Origin: Hymenobacter tibetensis
GTDB taxonomy: Bacteria > Bacteroidota > Bacteroidia > Cytophagales > Hymenobacteraceae
Reading direction: 5' to 3'
Assembly (NCBI RefSeq): GCF_022827545.1
Contig: NZ_CP094669.1
Span: 1 to 64,000, forward strand
Length of the DNA: 64,000 nt
Translations under genes and position numbers: made by a program
Part shown: positions 17,023-25,522 of the stretch, piece after piece
How positions within the stretch are numbered: the stretch's first letter is position 1
Layout of the letters: the number at the start of each line of letters is the position of its first letter
The notes under the pieces: model-generated
What the model saw: only the letters and a program-made list of their open reading frames with translations
Databases searched by the model: none
Told to the model about the DNA's origin: nothing

Positions 17023-17754
17023 ATGATTCTTCGCGCCGATAACTTAGTTAAGAAGTACAAAGCCCGCACCGTGGTCAACGACATGTCGTTGAAGGTGGAG
17101 CAAGGTGAAATTGTGGGGTTGCTGGGACCGAACGGAGCTGGAAAAACCACTTCCTTCTACATGACGGTCGGCATGGTCAAGCCTGATTCGGGCCGCGTAT
17201 TTCTAGATGATCAGGAAATCACCAAGATGCCGATCTATCAGCGGGCTCGTCTCGGTGTTGGCTATTTGGCGCAGGAAGCCAGCGTGTTTCGCGACCTGAG
17301 TGTGGAGGAGAACATCTTGGCCGTGTTGGAGATGACCACCATGTCCAAACAGGTTCAGCTCGATAAGGTGGAAGAATTATTGAATGAGTTTAGCCTCACC
17401 CACGTGCGCAAAAACCTAGGCCGGGTGCTGAGTGGGGGGGAGCGGCGGCGTACCGAAATAGCCCGCGCGTTGGCCGTTGATCCGAAGTTTGTGCTGCTAG
17501 ACGAACCCTTTGCCGGCGTTGACCCTATTGCCACCGAAGAAATTCAGAGCATCGTAGCCAAGCTTAAGCACAAAAACATCGGTATCCTCATCACCGACCA
17601 CGATGTAAACTCCACACTGGCCATCGTGGACCGGGCATACCTGCTATTCGAGGGGAAGCTGTTGAAGGCCGGAACGGCCGAGGAGCTAGCTGCCGACGAA
17701 ATGGTGCGCCGCGTGTATCTGGGCAAGAACTTCGAGTTGAAACGGAAAGTCTAG
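17023..17754 (+). CDS. lptB: LPS export ABC transporter ATP-binding protein LptB
   Basis: LptB is the ATPase that powers LPS extraction from the inner membrane through LptFG and LptC. The 243-residue protein carries Walker A GPNGAGKT at 35-42, the signature LSGGERRR near 137, Walker [13 protein letters not shown] near 157, and the switch His in LITDHDV. The helical segment with [29 protein letters not shown] is specific to LptB within ABC ATPases. It stands alone, away from lptC at 9.1 kb. The start is fixed by the adjacent -7 box. Confidence 0.94.
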   Translation: MILRADNLVKKYKARTVVNDMSLKVEQGEIVGLLGPNGAGKTTSFYMTVGMVKPDSGRVFLDDQEITKMPIYQRARLGVGYLAQEASVFRDLSVEENILAVLEMTTMSKQVQLDKVEELLNEFSLTHVRKNLGRVLSGGERRRTEIARALAVDPKFVLLDEPFAGVDPIATEEIQSIVAKLKHKNIGILITDHDVNSTLAIVDRAYLLFEGKLLKAGTAEELAADEMVRRVYLGKNFELKRKV

Positions 17755-17784
17755 AACGGCGTAGGGTTACGCGCATCACCCGAG

Positions 17785-17792
17785 TACTTTCG
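17785..17792 (+). promoter_or_regulatory. putative -7 box for the GH3-family gene (TACTTTCG)
   Basis: The same octamer as upstream of pdhA, again followed by C. It would give a leader of about 115 bases before the GTG at 17911. No TTG is found at -33. Confidence 0.4.
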
Positions 17793-17910
17793 CGGGTACA
17801 GCACGGAGTAGTGCCTATCCTTTCCAAGGCAACATTCCGGCGCTACCAGCGGTACAAAAGCGGCGTGCCCGTATCGTTGCCTTCTACTTGTTCCATCCCA
17901 CCACTCCTCC

Positions 17911-19431
17911 GTGCTAAACTCTGTTCTCACGTGGGCCGTTCAGCGGCGCTTATCTAACATCGAGCATTTTCGGCAACACCCGCACGAGGTGCAACGTGAG
18001 GTATTACGCAACCTGCAACACACCGCCAAGAATACGGAATGGGGCCGCCAATACGGCTACGCAGACAAAGTAGCTGGACCGGAGTTCGCCCAGCGTGTGC
18101 CCATCAGCAGCTACGAAGACCTGTACCCGATGCTGGAACGGGTATTGCGCGGCGAGCGGGACGTGTTGTGGCCGGGCCAAGTACAGTGGTTTGCCAAAAG
18201 CAGCGGCACCACCAACGATCGTAGCAAGTACATTCCTGTTACGCGTGAGGCCCTGCACGAATGCAACTACCGCGCCGGCCGCGACATGACTGCCCTCGCC
18301 ACCCTGCACTACCCTGAAGTCAAGATTCTGGACGGCAAAACCCTTTCCTTGGGTGGCACCCACATGTCCAACCCGCTACGCCCTCACGATTCCCATTCGC
18401 GGGTGGGTGATGTGTCGGCCGTAATCATGCAAAACTTGCCGGCCTGGGCCGAGCACGTCCGGACGCCGCCACTAGAGCTAGCCCTGCTAGACGAGTGGGA
18501 AGAAAAAATCGAGCGTATTGCCCGCCACGTACTCCAGGCGGATGTTCGGGTACTAGCCGGCGTGCCCACCTGGATGATTGTGTTGTTGCGCCGCGTATTA
18601 GAACTAGCCGGTACCGACAACATTATGGATGTATGGCCTCACCTTGGGCTGTTTCTGCACGGCGCGGTAGCATTTGGGCCCTATCGGAAGCTTTTTCATC
18701 AGCTTATTCCATCGGCCCACATGCATTACCAAGAGGTGTACAATGCTTCCGAGGGCTACCTGGCCTTGCAAGACCAACCCGATTCCGAAGACCTGTTGCT
18801 GTTGCTTAACCATGGCGTGTACTACGAGTTCTTGCCCGCCGACCAGTGGGATGCTCCCGAACCGCGCACCGTGCTGTTAGAGCAAGTGGAAATCGGTAAA
18901 AGCTACGCTCTTATTATCAGCACCAATGCGGGTTTGTGGCGCTACAAAATCGGCGACACAGTACGCTTCACCAGCCTAGCGCCCTACCGTATCCGGATTA
19001 CTGGCCGTACCAAGCACTTCCTGAACGCGTTTGGAGAAGAGGTGGTGATTGAAAATGCCGAAGCCGCTGTAGCCGCCGCCTGTCACGCCACCAATACCAC
19101 CGTCCGCGACTTCACGGCGGCGCCTATCTACTTCGCCGGAGCCGCTGATGGCTCTCGGGGCGGGCATCAATGGCTAATAGAGTTTTCAACGCCTCCACAG
19201 GATACAGACCACTTTACGGCGGTGCTCGATGCCACCCTGCGTCAACTCAACTCCGACTATGATGCCAAGCGTCATCGTGACATAGCTCTTGTACCACCTG
19301 TACTCACGGTAGCTGCGCCTGGTCAGTTCGAGCGGTGGCTAGCGCACCGGGGTAAGCTAGGAGGCCAACACAAAGTACCTCGACTTAGTAATTCGCGAGA
19401 GGTATTAGAAGAAATTTTATCTGCTATATAA
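17911..19431 (+). CDS. GH3-family acyl-adenylate-forming enzyme
   Basis: GH3 proteins belong to the adenylating superfamily; plant members join jasmonate or auxin to amino acids, while the bacterial members have no settled substrate. The 506-residue protein carries the ATP-binding loop SSGTTNDRSKYIPV at 97-110, the middle motif YNASEGYLALQ, and the hinge region WRYKIGDTVRFTSLAPYRIRITGRTKHFLNAFGEE. The last is the GH3 version of the adenylating-enzyme core and C-terminal domain. The start is a GTG. It sits alone between lptB and a small membrane protein, so context gives no substrate. Confidence 0.88.
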   Translation: MLNSVLTWAVQRRLSNIEHFRQHPHEVQREVLRNLQHTAKNTEWGRQYGYADKVAGPEFAQRVPISSYEDLYPMLERVLRGERDVLWPGQVQWFAKSSGTTNDRSKYIPVTREALHECNYRAGRDMTALATLHYPEVKILDGKTLSLGGTHMSNPLRPHDSHSRVGDVSAVIMQNLPAWAEHVRTPPLELALLDEWEEKIERIARHVLQADVRVLAGVPTWMIVLLRRVLELAGTDNIMDVWPHLGLFLHGAVAFGPYRKLFHQLIPSAHMHYQEVYNASEGYLALQDQPDSEDLLLLLNHGVYYEFLPADQWDAPEPRTVLLEQVEIGKSYALIISTNAGLWRYKIGDTVRFTSLAPYRIRITGRTKHFLNAFGEEVVIENAEAAVAAACHATNTTVRDFTAAPIYFAGAADGSRGGHQWLIEFSTPPQDTDHFTAVLDATLRQLNSDYDAKRHRDIALVPPVLTVAAPGQFERWLAHRGKLGGQHKVPRLSNSREVLEEILSAI

Positions 19432-19539
19432 AAATAAAGAAGTAACCAAATATCTACTCGCATAAAAGCGAAAAAATGCTATGTTATTAAAAAATTAAAT
19501 CTAAATTAGTGGATTGTTCGACGCTCTTTGTGTTCCCTC

Positions 19540-19773
19540 GTGTCCGCTATTGCCTCCTCCCGTTCCCGCCCCTACGTTTCCCGCCGGAAACGTCGCTTAT
19601 CCTCTGATAAGAGCTCCTCTTTAGCCTCCCGCTCTGTAGCGGGCTTGCTCGGCTTGCTTGTCTTGAGCTTGATAGTCAGCTTGGGCATTATTGCTGCCAA
19701 CTTGCTTGCTCCTGAGGTGAAAACCTTAGCAGACAACGCCTCGCTACCCGCGTCGGCTTTATTTAAAAGGTGA
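19540..19773 (+). CDS. small basic membrane protein, unknown
   Basis: A 77-residue product if read from the GTG at 19540. It has a Ser/Arg-rich basic head of about 33 residues, one strong membrane span (VAGLLGLLVLSLIVSLGIIAAN) and a short tail. The region before it is AT-rich and carries stop codons in this frame. I do not recognise a family. The basic head with one span is plausible for a real small membrane protein, but the gene is supported only by composition. A TTG at 19528 is an alternative start. Confidence 0.4.
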   Translation: MSAIASSRSRPYVSRRKRRLSSDKSSSLASRSVAGLLGLLVLSLIVSLGIIAANLLAPEVKTLADNASLPASALFKR

Positions 19774-19903
19774 GCACACGCATGCTAATAAAAACACAAG
19801 TGGTTGACTAGTAGTGAATAACAGGGTGTGAGTTAGAGGCTAATTGCTTAGTGAACAGCCTCGGCCCATTACGAAATACCTAATAAGGTTCCTTTGTACT
19901 TAG

Positions 19904-19963
19904 CAAGCCGAAACCCCGGGAGGTGGTACTTTCACAAGCACTGCGCCCGATGGTTTCGGCTTG
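19904..19963. terminator. hairpin between convergent genes
   Basis: A 12-bp perfect stem (CAAGCCGAAACC at 19904-19915, GGTTTCGGCTTG at 19952-19963) has a 36-base loop. It lies between the small membrane protein and the end of the AIM24-like gene on the other strand, so it may serve both directions. Confidence 0.5.
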
Positions 19964-19983
19964 TTGGTTGTAGAGAGGTGAGC

Positions 19984-20766
19984 TTATTCGTCGAATAAGC
20001 CACCGGCTAGCCTGCCTAACACGCTACCGCTTTCTTTGGTAGCATTGCCACCTCCAGGGGCCAGTGCCTGAATCAGTTTCTTCACAGGCATCGATTGTAG
20101 CCACACGCGGCCAGTGCCGCGCAGCGTAGCCAGCAACAACCCTTCTCCTCCAAAAATCATAGATTTTAGGCCGCCAGCTCTAGCAATGCTGAAGTCGATG
20201 CTGGGTTCGAAAGCCACCACGCAACCGGTATCTACGCGTAGCAATTCATTGTTGAGCTGCTTCTCGATGACGGTGCCACCAGCGTGGATAAAGGCTCGGC
20301 CGTCACCGTTGAGCTTCTGCAGGATAAAGCCTTCACCACCAAAAAAGCCAGCTCCCAGCTTCTGGTTGAAGTGAATGCTCATCTTGGTGCCCCGAGCAGC
20401 TGCCAGAAAGCCGTCTTTCTGCACAATCAAGCCCTGGGGTAGTGTACCTAAGTCCAGAGGGATGATAGTGCCCGGATACGGTGCCGAAAACGCTACCCGG
20501 CTTTTGCCATAGCCGCCGCGGTGCGTAAAGTGCGTCATGAACAGCGATTCGCCAGTGATGAGCCGTGTGCCGGCGGAAAACAGCTTGCCCATAAAGCCCT
20601 GATCAGGCTCAGAGCCGTCACCCATTTTGGTTTCAAAGGCAATGGCTTCTTCCATGTACACCATGGCGCCGGCTTCGGCAATAACCGTTTCGTTGGGGTC
20701 CAGCTCGACCTCCAATACCTGAATGTCATTACCAAGAATGCGGTAATCGACGTCGTGGGACTGCAT
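19984..20766 (-). CDS. AIM24 / TIGR00266 family protein
   Basis: A 260-residue protein of the AIM24 family, a beta-rich fold related to tryptophan RNA-binding attenuator-like barrels. The yeast founder affects mitochondrial membrane architecture, but bacterial members have no proven role. Recognisable blocks are [20 protein letters not shown] near the N-terminus, [22 protein letters not shown] and [23 protein letters not shown]. The glycine-rich repeats [19 protein letters not shown] follow near the end. Single gene, no operon partner. Confidence 0.88.
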   Translation of the reverse strand: MQSHDVDYRILGNDIQVLEVELDPNETVIAEAGAMVYMEEAIAFETKMGDGSEPDQGFMGKLFSAGTRLITGESLFMTHFTHRGGYGKSRVAFSAPYPGTIIPLDLGTLPQGLIVQKDGFLAAARGTKMSIHFNQKLGAGFFGGEGFILQKLNGDGRAFIHAGGTVIEKQLNNELLRVDTGCVVAFEPSIDFSIARAGGLKSMIFGGEGLLLATLRGTGRVWLQSMPVKKLIQALAPGGGNATKESGSVLGRLAGGLFDE

Positions 20767-20972
20767 ACGTATAGAGAGTTAGGGTGAAATACAACTCAAG
20801 TATAGTAAAAGCGCTGCATTTCAGAAGGCCGAGTTTTTGCTAGAGCCAGCAGAACCACTCTCGGTATTTTTTGGGCGTTCAGTTTCTTGTTGAAGGTGAA
20901 AAGCCCTTTGTACATATGCACAAAGAGCCTATCTATTTAAAGACTGCAAACGGAGGTCCTTAGAAGAATTGT

Positions 20973-21347
20973 TTACTCGTCGTCGGGCAACTCGGCACGC
21001 GTGTCAGCCGCTTCTGAGGCGGCGTCAACGTCGCCTTTGGGGCCTTTCTTTTTGGTCTCGCGGCTAGTGCGGCGCATGAAATCCTCGTCCGACTCTTCGG
21101 GTTCCTGCACGCCTTCTTCAAGTGGAAATTCCTCGTCCTCTTTCTCGCCAAACTGGCCGTCGCGGTTCACCAGTTTCTTGTCGCGGACGTGGCGGTTCAG
21201 GAACGTGTTGATATCCTCGATGGAATAGTTAGAGGTGATTTCACCCAGTGGATTTATCTTGATTTCAAACCCTTCTAGCTCTTTATGCACGCGAGCCTTC
21301 TTCTCGGGGTCGTTCTTACTTTTCTTATTAACGGGTTTCTTCGCCAT
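20973..21347 (-). CDS. acidic conserved hypothetical protein
   Basis: A 124-residue protein with a Lys-rich start (AKKPVNKKSKNDPEKKARVHKE) and a short ordered part at about 25-60 (GFEIKINPLGEITSNYSIEDINTFLNRHV). The rest is a long acidic, probably disordered tail. The ordered part with NPLGEI and DINTFLN recurs in other Cytophagales proteins as far as I can recall, without a known function. The ATG at 21347 is the natural start; the frame upstream is open but does not look coding. It could be a small nucleic-acid or protein-binding adaptor, which I cannot support further. Confidence 0.62.
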   Translation of the reverse strand: MAKKPVNKKSKNDPEKKARVHKELEGFEIKINPLGEITSNYSIEDINTFLNRHVRDKKLVNRDGQFGEKEDEEFPLEEGVQEPEESDEDFMRRTSRETKKKGPKGDVDAASEAADTRAELPDDE

Positions 21348-21674
21348 GATGTCCTGCGTGGTTACGGTTCCCGAACGACCTTTCTGCGTTGCGAGGCCGC
21401 TCTCTACCAAGCAGTACGGCGCGACGCCCGTAGCGGATACGAGAAAATTAGGATCAAGCACTCGTACCAACAGTGGCGTCCGGCTGCTGGGCCCTATAGT
21501 TGTGGCGAGTTCGTTAGCTCGAAGGCCTTTCTGAACTACAAGTGAAGTCAGATACTTGACTAAAGTCCAAAGCGTGAAACCCGATAAGCGGCAACAAGCT
21601 GGAAGCATGATAATAGGGAAGAGCAGGGCTTACAATTATTTGGCTACATAGGGATGCAAACAGCAAATGGGCGC
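21348..21674. other. gene-free interval
   Basis: About 330 bases without a supported gene. I looked for a tRNA T-arm (GGTTCRA) on both strands and found none. No exact -7 box reading toward the 124-residue gene was seen. Confidence 0.5.
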
Positions 21675-21720
21675 TATACATAAAAACGCCCGGCACTGCT
21701 GCCGGGCGTTTTTATGTATA
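21675..21720. terminator. bidirectional terminator, 21-bp perfect stem
   Basis: TATACATAAAAACGCCCGGCA (first 20 bases at 21675-21694) pairs perfectly with 21700-21720 around the 4-base loop CTGC. A-rich and T-rich flanks give a U run in both directions. It terminates gltX, which reads leftward. Confidence 0.9.
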
Positions 21721-21748
21721 GTGTCATCAAGTTTAATGCTGTGTGCTT

Positions 21749-23290
21749 CTAACTAACCGCTACTTGACTAACAGCGGCTTCAATGCGCTCCGCGGTTTCC
21801 TGCGGGCCCAGAATGCTCATGATAGCCATCAGGTCGGGGCCGGCGGCGGCGCCCGTTACAGCCACGCGCAGAGCCTGCAGCACCTGCCCGAGCTTGATGC
21901 CTTGCTGTTCCATCACGTGGGTGAGCAGCGCCTTGATACCTTCAGGCGTAGCGTCTGAGGCGGCCGGCAATTCCTGCGCGAAGGCAGTCAGGGCGGTGGC
22001 TACTTGGGCGTTCCACTTCTTGATGATTACCTGCTCATCGTAGCTGGTCGGGCGCTGGAAGAAGAGTTGCGCTTCGCGGGCCAGATCGGCGGGGAAAGTG
22101 GCCCGCTCTTTCACTAAGCCCGCAATCTGCTCGGCCTTGTCGGCGGGGCAGCTGATGCCTTGCGCCTGCAACGAGTCCAGTAGATACTGGGCGAGTTCCG
22201 CGTCAGGCTTGGCCCGTAGGTATTGTTCGTTGTACCAGCGCACTTTATTTTGGTCGAAGCGGGCCGGCGACTTGCTTACTCGGTCGATAGAGAAATGCTC
22301 GATCAACTCGTCCATCGTGAACAGCTCCTGCTGCGTACCGGGGTTCCAGCCCAAGAACGCCAGGAAGTTGATGAACGCCTCGGGCAGGTAGCCACTTTCG
22401 CGGTAGCCACTGCTCACGGTTGGCTGGCCGTCGGCATCGGTACCGTGGAATTCCAACGGGAATACCGGGAACCCGAGCTTGTCGCCGTCGCGCTTGCTGA
22501 GCTTGCCGGTGCCATCAGGCTTGAGCAGCAGGGGCAAGTGAGCAAACTGCGGCATCGTGTCTTCCCACCCTAGGTAGCGGTACAGCAGCACGTGCAACGG
22601 TGCCGATGGCAGCCACTCTTCGCCCCGAATAACATGGGTGATTTCCATCAAGTGGTCGTCCACGATGTTGGCTAGGTGGTAGGTCGGCATGCCGTCCGAT
22701 TTCATCAGCACCTTGTCATCCACAGCCGACGAGTGTACCACCACCCAACCCCGAATAAGGTCGTTGAAACGGATTTCTTCTTTGCGCGGCACTTTCAGGC
22801 GGATAACGTAGGGGGCACCACTGTCGAGCAGCTGCTTCACCTCGTCCTCGGGCAACGTAAGCGAGTTGCGCATTTGGGTGCGGGTGATGCTGTTGTACTG
22901 CGGATTGGGCACTTTGGCTGCTTGCAAGCGGGCACGCATGGCATCCAAATCCTCGGGCGTATCGAAGGCATAGTAGGCGTGGCCGCTGTCGAGAAGCTGC
23001 TGGGCATACTGCCGATACATAGGCTTCCGCTCGCTCTGCCGATACGGTGCGTGGGGGCCACCCTGCTCGATACCCTCATCAATCACGATGCCGCACCAGC
23101 GCAACGCGTCCATAATGTATTGCTCGGCGCCCGGTACAAAGCGGTTCTGGTCGGTGTCCTCGATGCGGAGCAGCATTTTGCCGCCCAGCTTGCGGGCTAG
23201 CAGGTAGTTATACAGCGCAGTGCGCACGCCACCAATGTGCAGCGGCCCCGTAGGGCTAGGTGCAAAACGCACCCGTACTTCTCTTTCCAT
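21749..23290 (-). CDS. gltX: glutamyl-tRNA synthetase
   Basis: Charges tRNA-Glu with glutamate. The 513-residue length is typical. The class I signature HIGG is at residues 18-21 within PSPTGPLHIGGVRTALYNYL, and the second signature lies in GTGKLSKRDGDK near residue 265. The C-terminal anticodon-binding region with GLVKERATFPADL follows. It has an exact -7 box 44 bases upstream and a strong terminator behind it, so it is a single-gene unit. Whether it also charges tRNA-Gln cannot be read from the sequence. Confidence 0.96.
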   Translation of the reverse strand: MEREVRVRFAPSPTGPLHIGGVRTALYNYLLARKLGGKMLLRIEDTDQNRFVPGAEQYIMDALRWCGIVIDEGIEQGGPHAPYRQSERKPMYRQYAQQLLDSGHAYYAFDTPEDLDAMRARLQAAKVPNPQYNSITRTQMRNSLTLPEDEVKQLLDSGAPYVIRLKVPRKEEIRFNDLIRGWVVVHSSAVDDKVLMKSDGMPTYHLANIVDDHLMEITHVIRGEEWLPSAPLHVLLYRYLGWEDTMPQFAHLPLLLKPDGTGKLSKRDGDKLGFPVFPLEFHGTDADGQPTVSSGYRESGYLPEAFINFLAFLGWNPGTQQELFTMDELIEHFSIDRVSKSPARFDQNKVRWYNEQYLRAKPDAELAQYLLDSLQAQGISCPADKAEQIAGLVKERATFPADLAREAQLFFQRPTSYDEQVIIKKWNAQVATALTAFAQELPAASDATPEGIKALLTHVMEQQGIKLGQVLQALRVAVTGAAAGPDLMAIMSILGPQETAERIEAAVSQVAVS

Positions 23291-23334
23291 AATTCAGTCG
23301 GTTCGCAGCGTTACCGGGATGGATAAACGCGCCG

Positions 23335-23342
23335 CAAAGGTA
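23335..23342 (-). promoter_or_regulatory. -7 box for gltX (TACCTTTG)
   Basis: On the minus strand 23342-23335 reads TACCTTTG, followed by C, the same sequence as upstream of lptB. It lies 44 bases before the gltX start. No -33 TTG at the expected distance. Confidence 0.6.
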
Positions 23343-23424
23343 CGATATACTGCGAGTGAACAGAGAAAGCACCCGCAGGGTAAATTCAACTACTTGCTCG
23401 TTGTGCAAGGCCCGTGTTTGCCGC

Positions 23425-24036
23425 TTACAGTACAACTAACCCGTGCTTGGTAAGCAAGCCAGGTAGGCTCTGCATGGCAAACCGGGCTTTCCGCAGCTCG
23501 TTCACTTCCGGGTCGAGTGCTACGTCTTGAGCCGTAGCAAAATCGGCGCCATTGAGCTTGGTTGCGTTGAACACGGCATTCAACAGGCTACACTCCTGAA
23601 AAACGGCATTAGTTAAATCCGCTTGGGTGAAATCCGTTTCACGCAGGGAGCAGCCGACAAACCGGGTGTTGGGCATAAGTTTGCCTTGAAAAGACGCGTA
23701 ATCAAGCTGGCATCGGTCGAAGTGGACATCAAACAGCATGTCGCGGCAGGCATGAAACTGCAACCCCAATAACTTACAGCCCTCGAAGGCAACGTTTTGT
23801 AGCGCTACATTGCCGAGGCTGGCGCCCGCAAAGTTGCAGTTCTCAAACTGGCACTCCGCAAACCGGCGGCCTGCTAAGTTGGCCTGCGTGAAATCGAAGT
23901 TGCTGAAGTAATACTGCTCGAATTCCTGTTGCCCAACCAGATGATTAGGCAAGGCCCGGTCTATTCTGTTTTCAGCAGGAAAAAACGAAGGTTTGGGTAG
24001 CGGTTTCGCCGCTTTGCGTGAAGACGAAGGACGCAT
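23425..24036 (-). CDS. pentapeptide-repeat protein
   Basis: A 203-residue protein whose centre (about 45-170) is built of pentapeptide repeats of the A(D/N)Lxx type: FDFTQANLAGRRFAECQFEN, CNFAGASLGNVALQNVAFEG, then TDFTQADLTNAVFQECSLLN. These form a right-handed four-sided beta helix. Some members protect gyrase from inhibitors by mimicking DNA; most have no known role. Its ATG directly follows the stop codon of a 61-residue membrane protein (TAAATG), so the two are translationally coupled. The basic head of 20-25 residues precedes the repeats. Confidence 0.88.
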   Translation of the reverse strand: MRPSSSRKAAKPLPKPSFFPAENRIDRALPNHLVGQQEFEQYYFSNFDFTQANLAGRRFAECQFENCNFAGASLGNVALQNVAFEGCKLLGLQFHACRDMLFDVHFDRCQLDYASFQGKLMPNTRFVGCSLRETDFTQADLTNAVFQECSLLNAVFNATKLNGADFATAQDVALDPEVNELRKARFAMQSLPGLLTKHGLVVL

Positions 24037-24222
24037 TTAGTCGCGGTTGCGGAAGCTGAGCCATAATATCAGCCCCAGTAAAGTAATTCCTCCTCGAATA
24101 AGCCAGGCAGTGGTTGCGCCCCACTGGTTGATCCAGGTAAGGAGCATAGACTGCATGCCCAAGAAAGGCAGCACCAAGGATAGCAGGCCTATAATCAACA
24201 AGCCAAGACCAAGTTCTTTCAT
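24037..24222 (-). CDS. small two-span membrane protein
   Basis: A 61-residue protein starting at 24222 (KELGLGLLIIGLLSLVLPF). It has a first span at about 4-22 and a second at about 39-56 (AWLIRGGITLLGLILWLSF), ending NRD. The stop TAA abuts the start of the pentapeptide-repeat gene. Small proteins of this kind are common in Bacteroidota; no function is known to me. The coupling to the next gene is the best support that it is real. Confidence 0.68.
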   Translation of the reverse strand: MKELGLGLLIIGLLSLVLPFLGMQSMLLTWINQWGATTAWLIRGGITLLGLILWLSFRNRD

Positions 24223-24323
24223 GATAAGTGAGGTAGTAGATAGATAGGGGTAGCGAAAACAACAAAAGCCTGCTGTAGGGGCAGCGCGTAGTGTTATAGC
24301 ACTACCCCTACGGCAGGCATCGG

Positions 24324-24710
24324 CTACTTCACGGCAATGCAGGATATTTCCACTTGCACATCTTTGGGCAAACGGCTGACTTCTACCGTTTCGCGAGCTG
24401 GCGCATAGTCGGCAGGAAAGTAAGTGCCGTATATTTCGTTGATGATGCCGAAGTTGCCAAGGTCTTTCACGAAGATGCTGCACTTCACTACGTCGCGTAG
24501 GGTGAAGCCGGCAGCATCTAGCACGGCCTGCAGATTGCGCATGACCTGGTGGGTTTCCTCGGTTACTTCTCCGTTTCCAACAAGCTGCCCGCTCTGAGCA
24601 TCCAAAGCAATTTGACCGGAGACGTAGATGGTGTTACCTGCTTGTATGGCTTGGCTGTAGGGCCCGATAGGGGCCGGTGCTTGGTCGGAGAATACAACAG
24701 TATGGGGCAT
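24324..24710 (-). CDS. ridA: RidA-family (YjgF/YER057c/UK114) protein
   Basis: RidA hydrolyses reactive enamine/imine intermediates released by PLP enzymes. The 128-residue length from the ATG at 24710 is exact for the family. Motifs seen are APAPIGPYSQAIQAGNTIYVSGQIALD at the start, GEVTEETHQVMRNLQAVLDAAG in the middle, VVKCSIFVKDLGNFGIINEIY and the closing Arg in PARETVEVSRLPKDVQVEISC, which binds the substrate carboxylate. The frame is open further upstream, but that part overlaps the divergent gene at 24769. Confidence 0.94.
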   Translation of the reverse strand: MPHTVVFSDQAPAPIGPYSQAIQAGNTIYVSGQIALDAQSGQLVGNGEVTEETHQVMRNLQAVLDAAGFTLRDVVKCSIFVKDLGNFGIINEIYGTYFPADYAPARETVEVSRLPKDVQVEISCIAVK

Positions 24711-24768
24711 GCAGTCAGGAAAAGAAAAGTGGAAAGTGTCTGTTTTCAAGCTAAAGTAAGGGGAAATT

Positions 24769-25425
24769 ATGCACTTGCTTGTTGTAGAGGGCACCCATAT
24801 AGAATCGGAACTGCGGCGCAAATTTGGCGCCCAGCACACCTATGACTTCTGCGCTGCCGATGCGCCTGACCTGCGGACCCGCCTCAGCGCCGCCGACGTT
24901 GGCTTCGACCTGCGTGCCTGGCCTGAACTGCACTACGAGCTTCCGCGCCAGCCATTGTTCTACGACACTTCCCGCGCTTCTCTAGCGGCATTATTCCATA
25001 AGGAGGAGCCGCCTCTGGGCCCGGTGTTTGGTGTCTGTGCACTGCCCACGCTGCTAGAGAGAGAATTGCTGGAAACCAGCCTTTACCAGCCTGAATATGC
25101 GAGTGCTCTATCTCGCATCTGCGCCGCGTTGGGCACGGGCTATCGAACGGTGCAAGACCGTGTAGGGCTGGTTACGCCTCGCCTCGTTTGCGTGCTTATC
25201 AATGAGGCTTGCCACGCGCTCCAAGAGGGAGCAGGCACAGTGCAGGAGCTGGACGCACCCATGCAGCACAATCCATACGGGCCTTTCACATGGGCCAATC
25301 AGATAGGAATTCCGCTGGTCTATGAAACACTGGAAGCCCTATGGCAGGACACGCACGAGCCGCGCTATAAAGTGTGCGCATTGCTTAAGCAACTGTATCT
25401 GCGGGGGCAGCGGTTTGAAGTGTAG
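24769..25425 (+). CDS. orphan 3-hydroxyacyl-CoA dehydrogenase C-terminal domain protein
   Basis: A 218-residue protein. The C-terminal half (about 100-215) fits the 3-hydroxyacyl-CoA dehydrogenase C-terminal domain: NEACHALQEGAG, then a Pro-rich NPYGPFTWANQIGIPLVYETLEAL and HEPRYKVCALLKQLYLRGQ. The N-terminal half begins like a Rossmann strand (MHLLVVEG), but the NAD-binding GxGxxG is absent and the first domain is too short for a working dehydrogenase. It therefore probably does not bind NAD in the usual way. It is divergent from ridA, with no beta-oxidation gene next to it. Confidence 0.7.
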   Translation: MHLLVVEGTHIESELRRKFGAQHTYDFCAADAPDLRTRLSAADVGFDLRAWPELHYELPRQPLFYDTSRASLAALFHKEEPPLGPVFGVCALPTLLERELLETSLYQPEYASALSRICAALGTGYRTVQDRVGLVTPRLVCVLINEACHALQEGAGTVQELDAPMQHNPYGPFTWANQIGIPLVYETLEALWQDTHEPRYKVCALLKQLYLRGQRFEV

Positions 25426-25522
25426 GACGAGTGCCCAGCAAAACCCATCAACTAGCACCTACTAGCTTGCACAGCCAAGCACTTAAGCAGGGTTGTAATA
25501 CAAGCAACAACCAAGCTCCTAT

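Noticed and set aside
21348..21608. An upstream extension of the 124-residue acidic protein.
   Set aside because: The additional 87 residues look like translated non-coding DNA, and the ATG at 21347 begins a plausible Lys-rich N-terminus.
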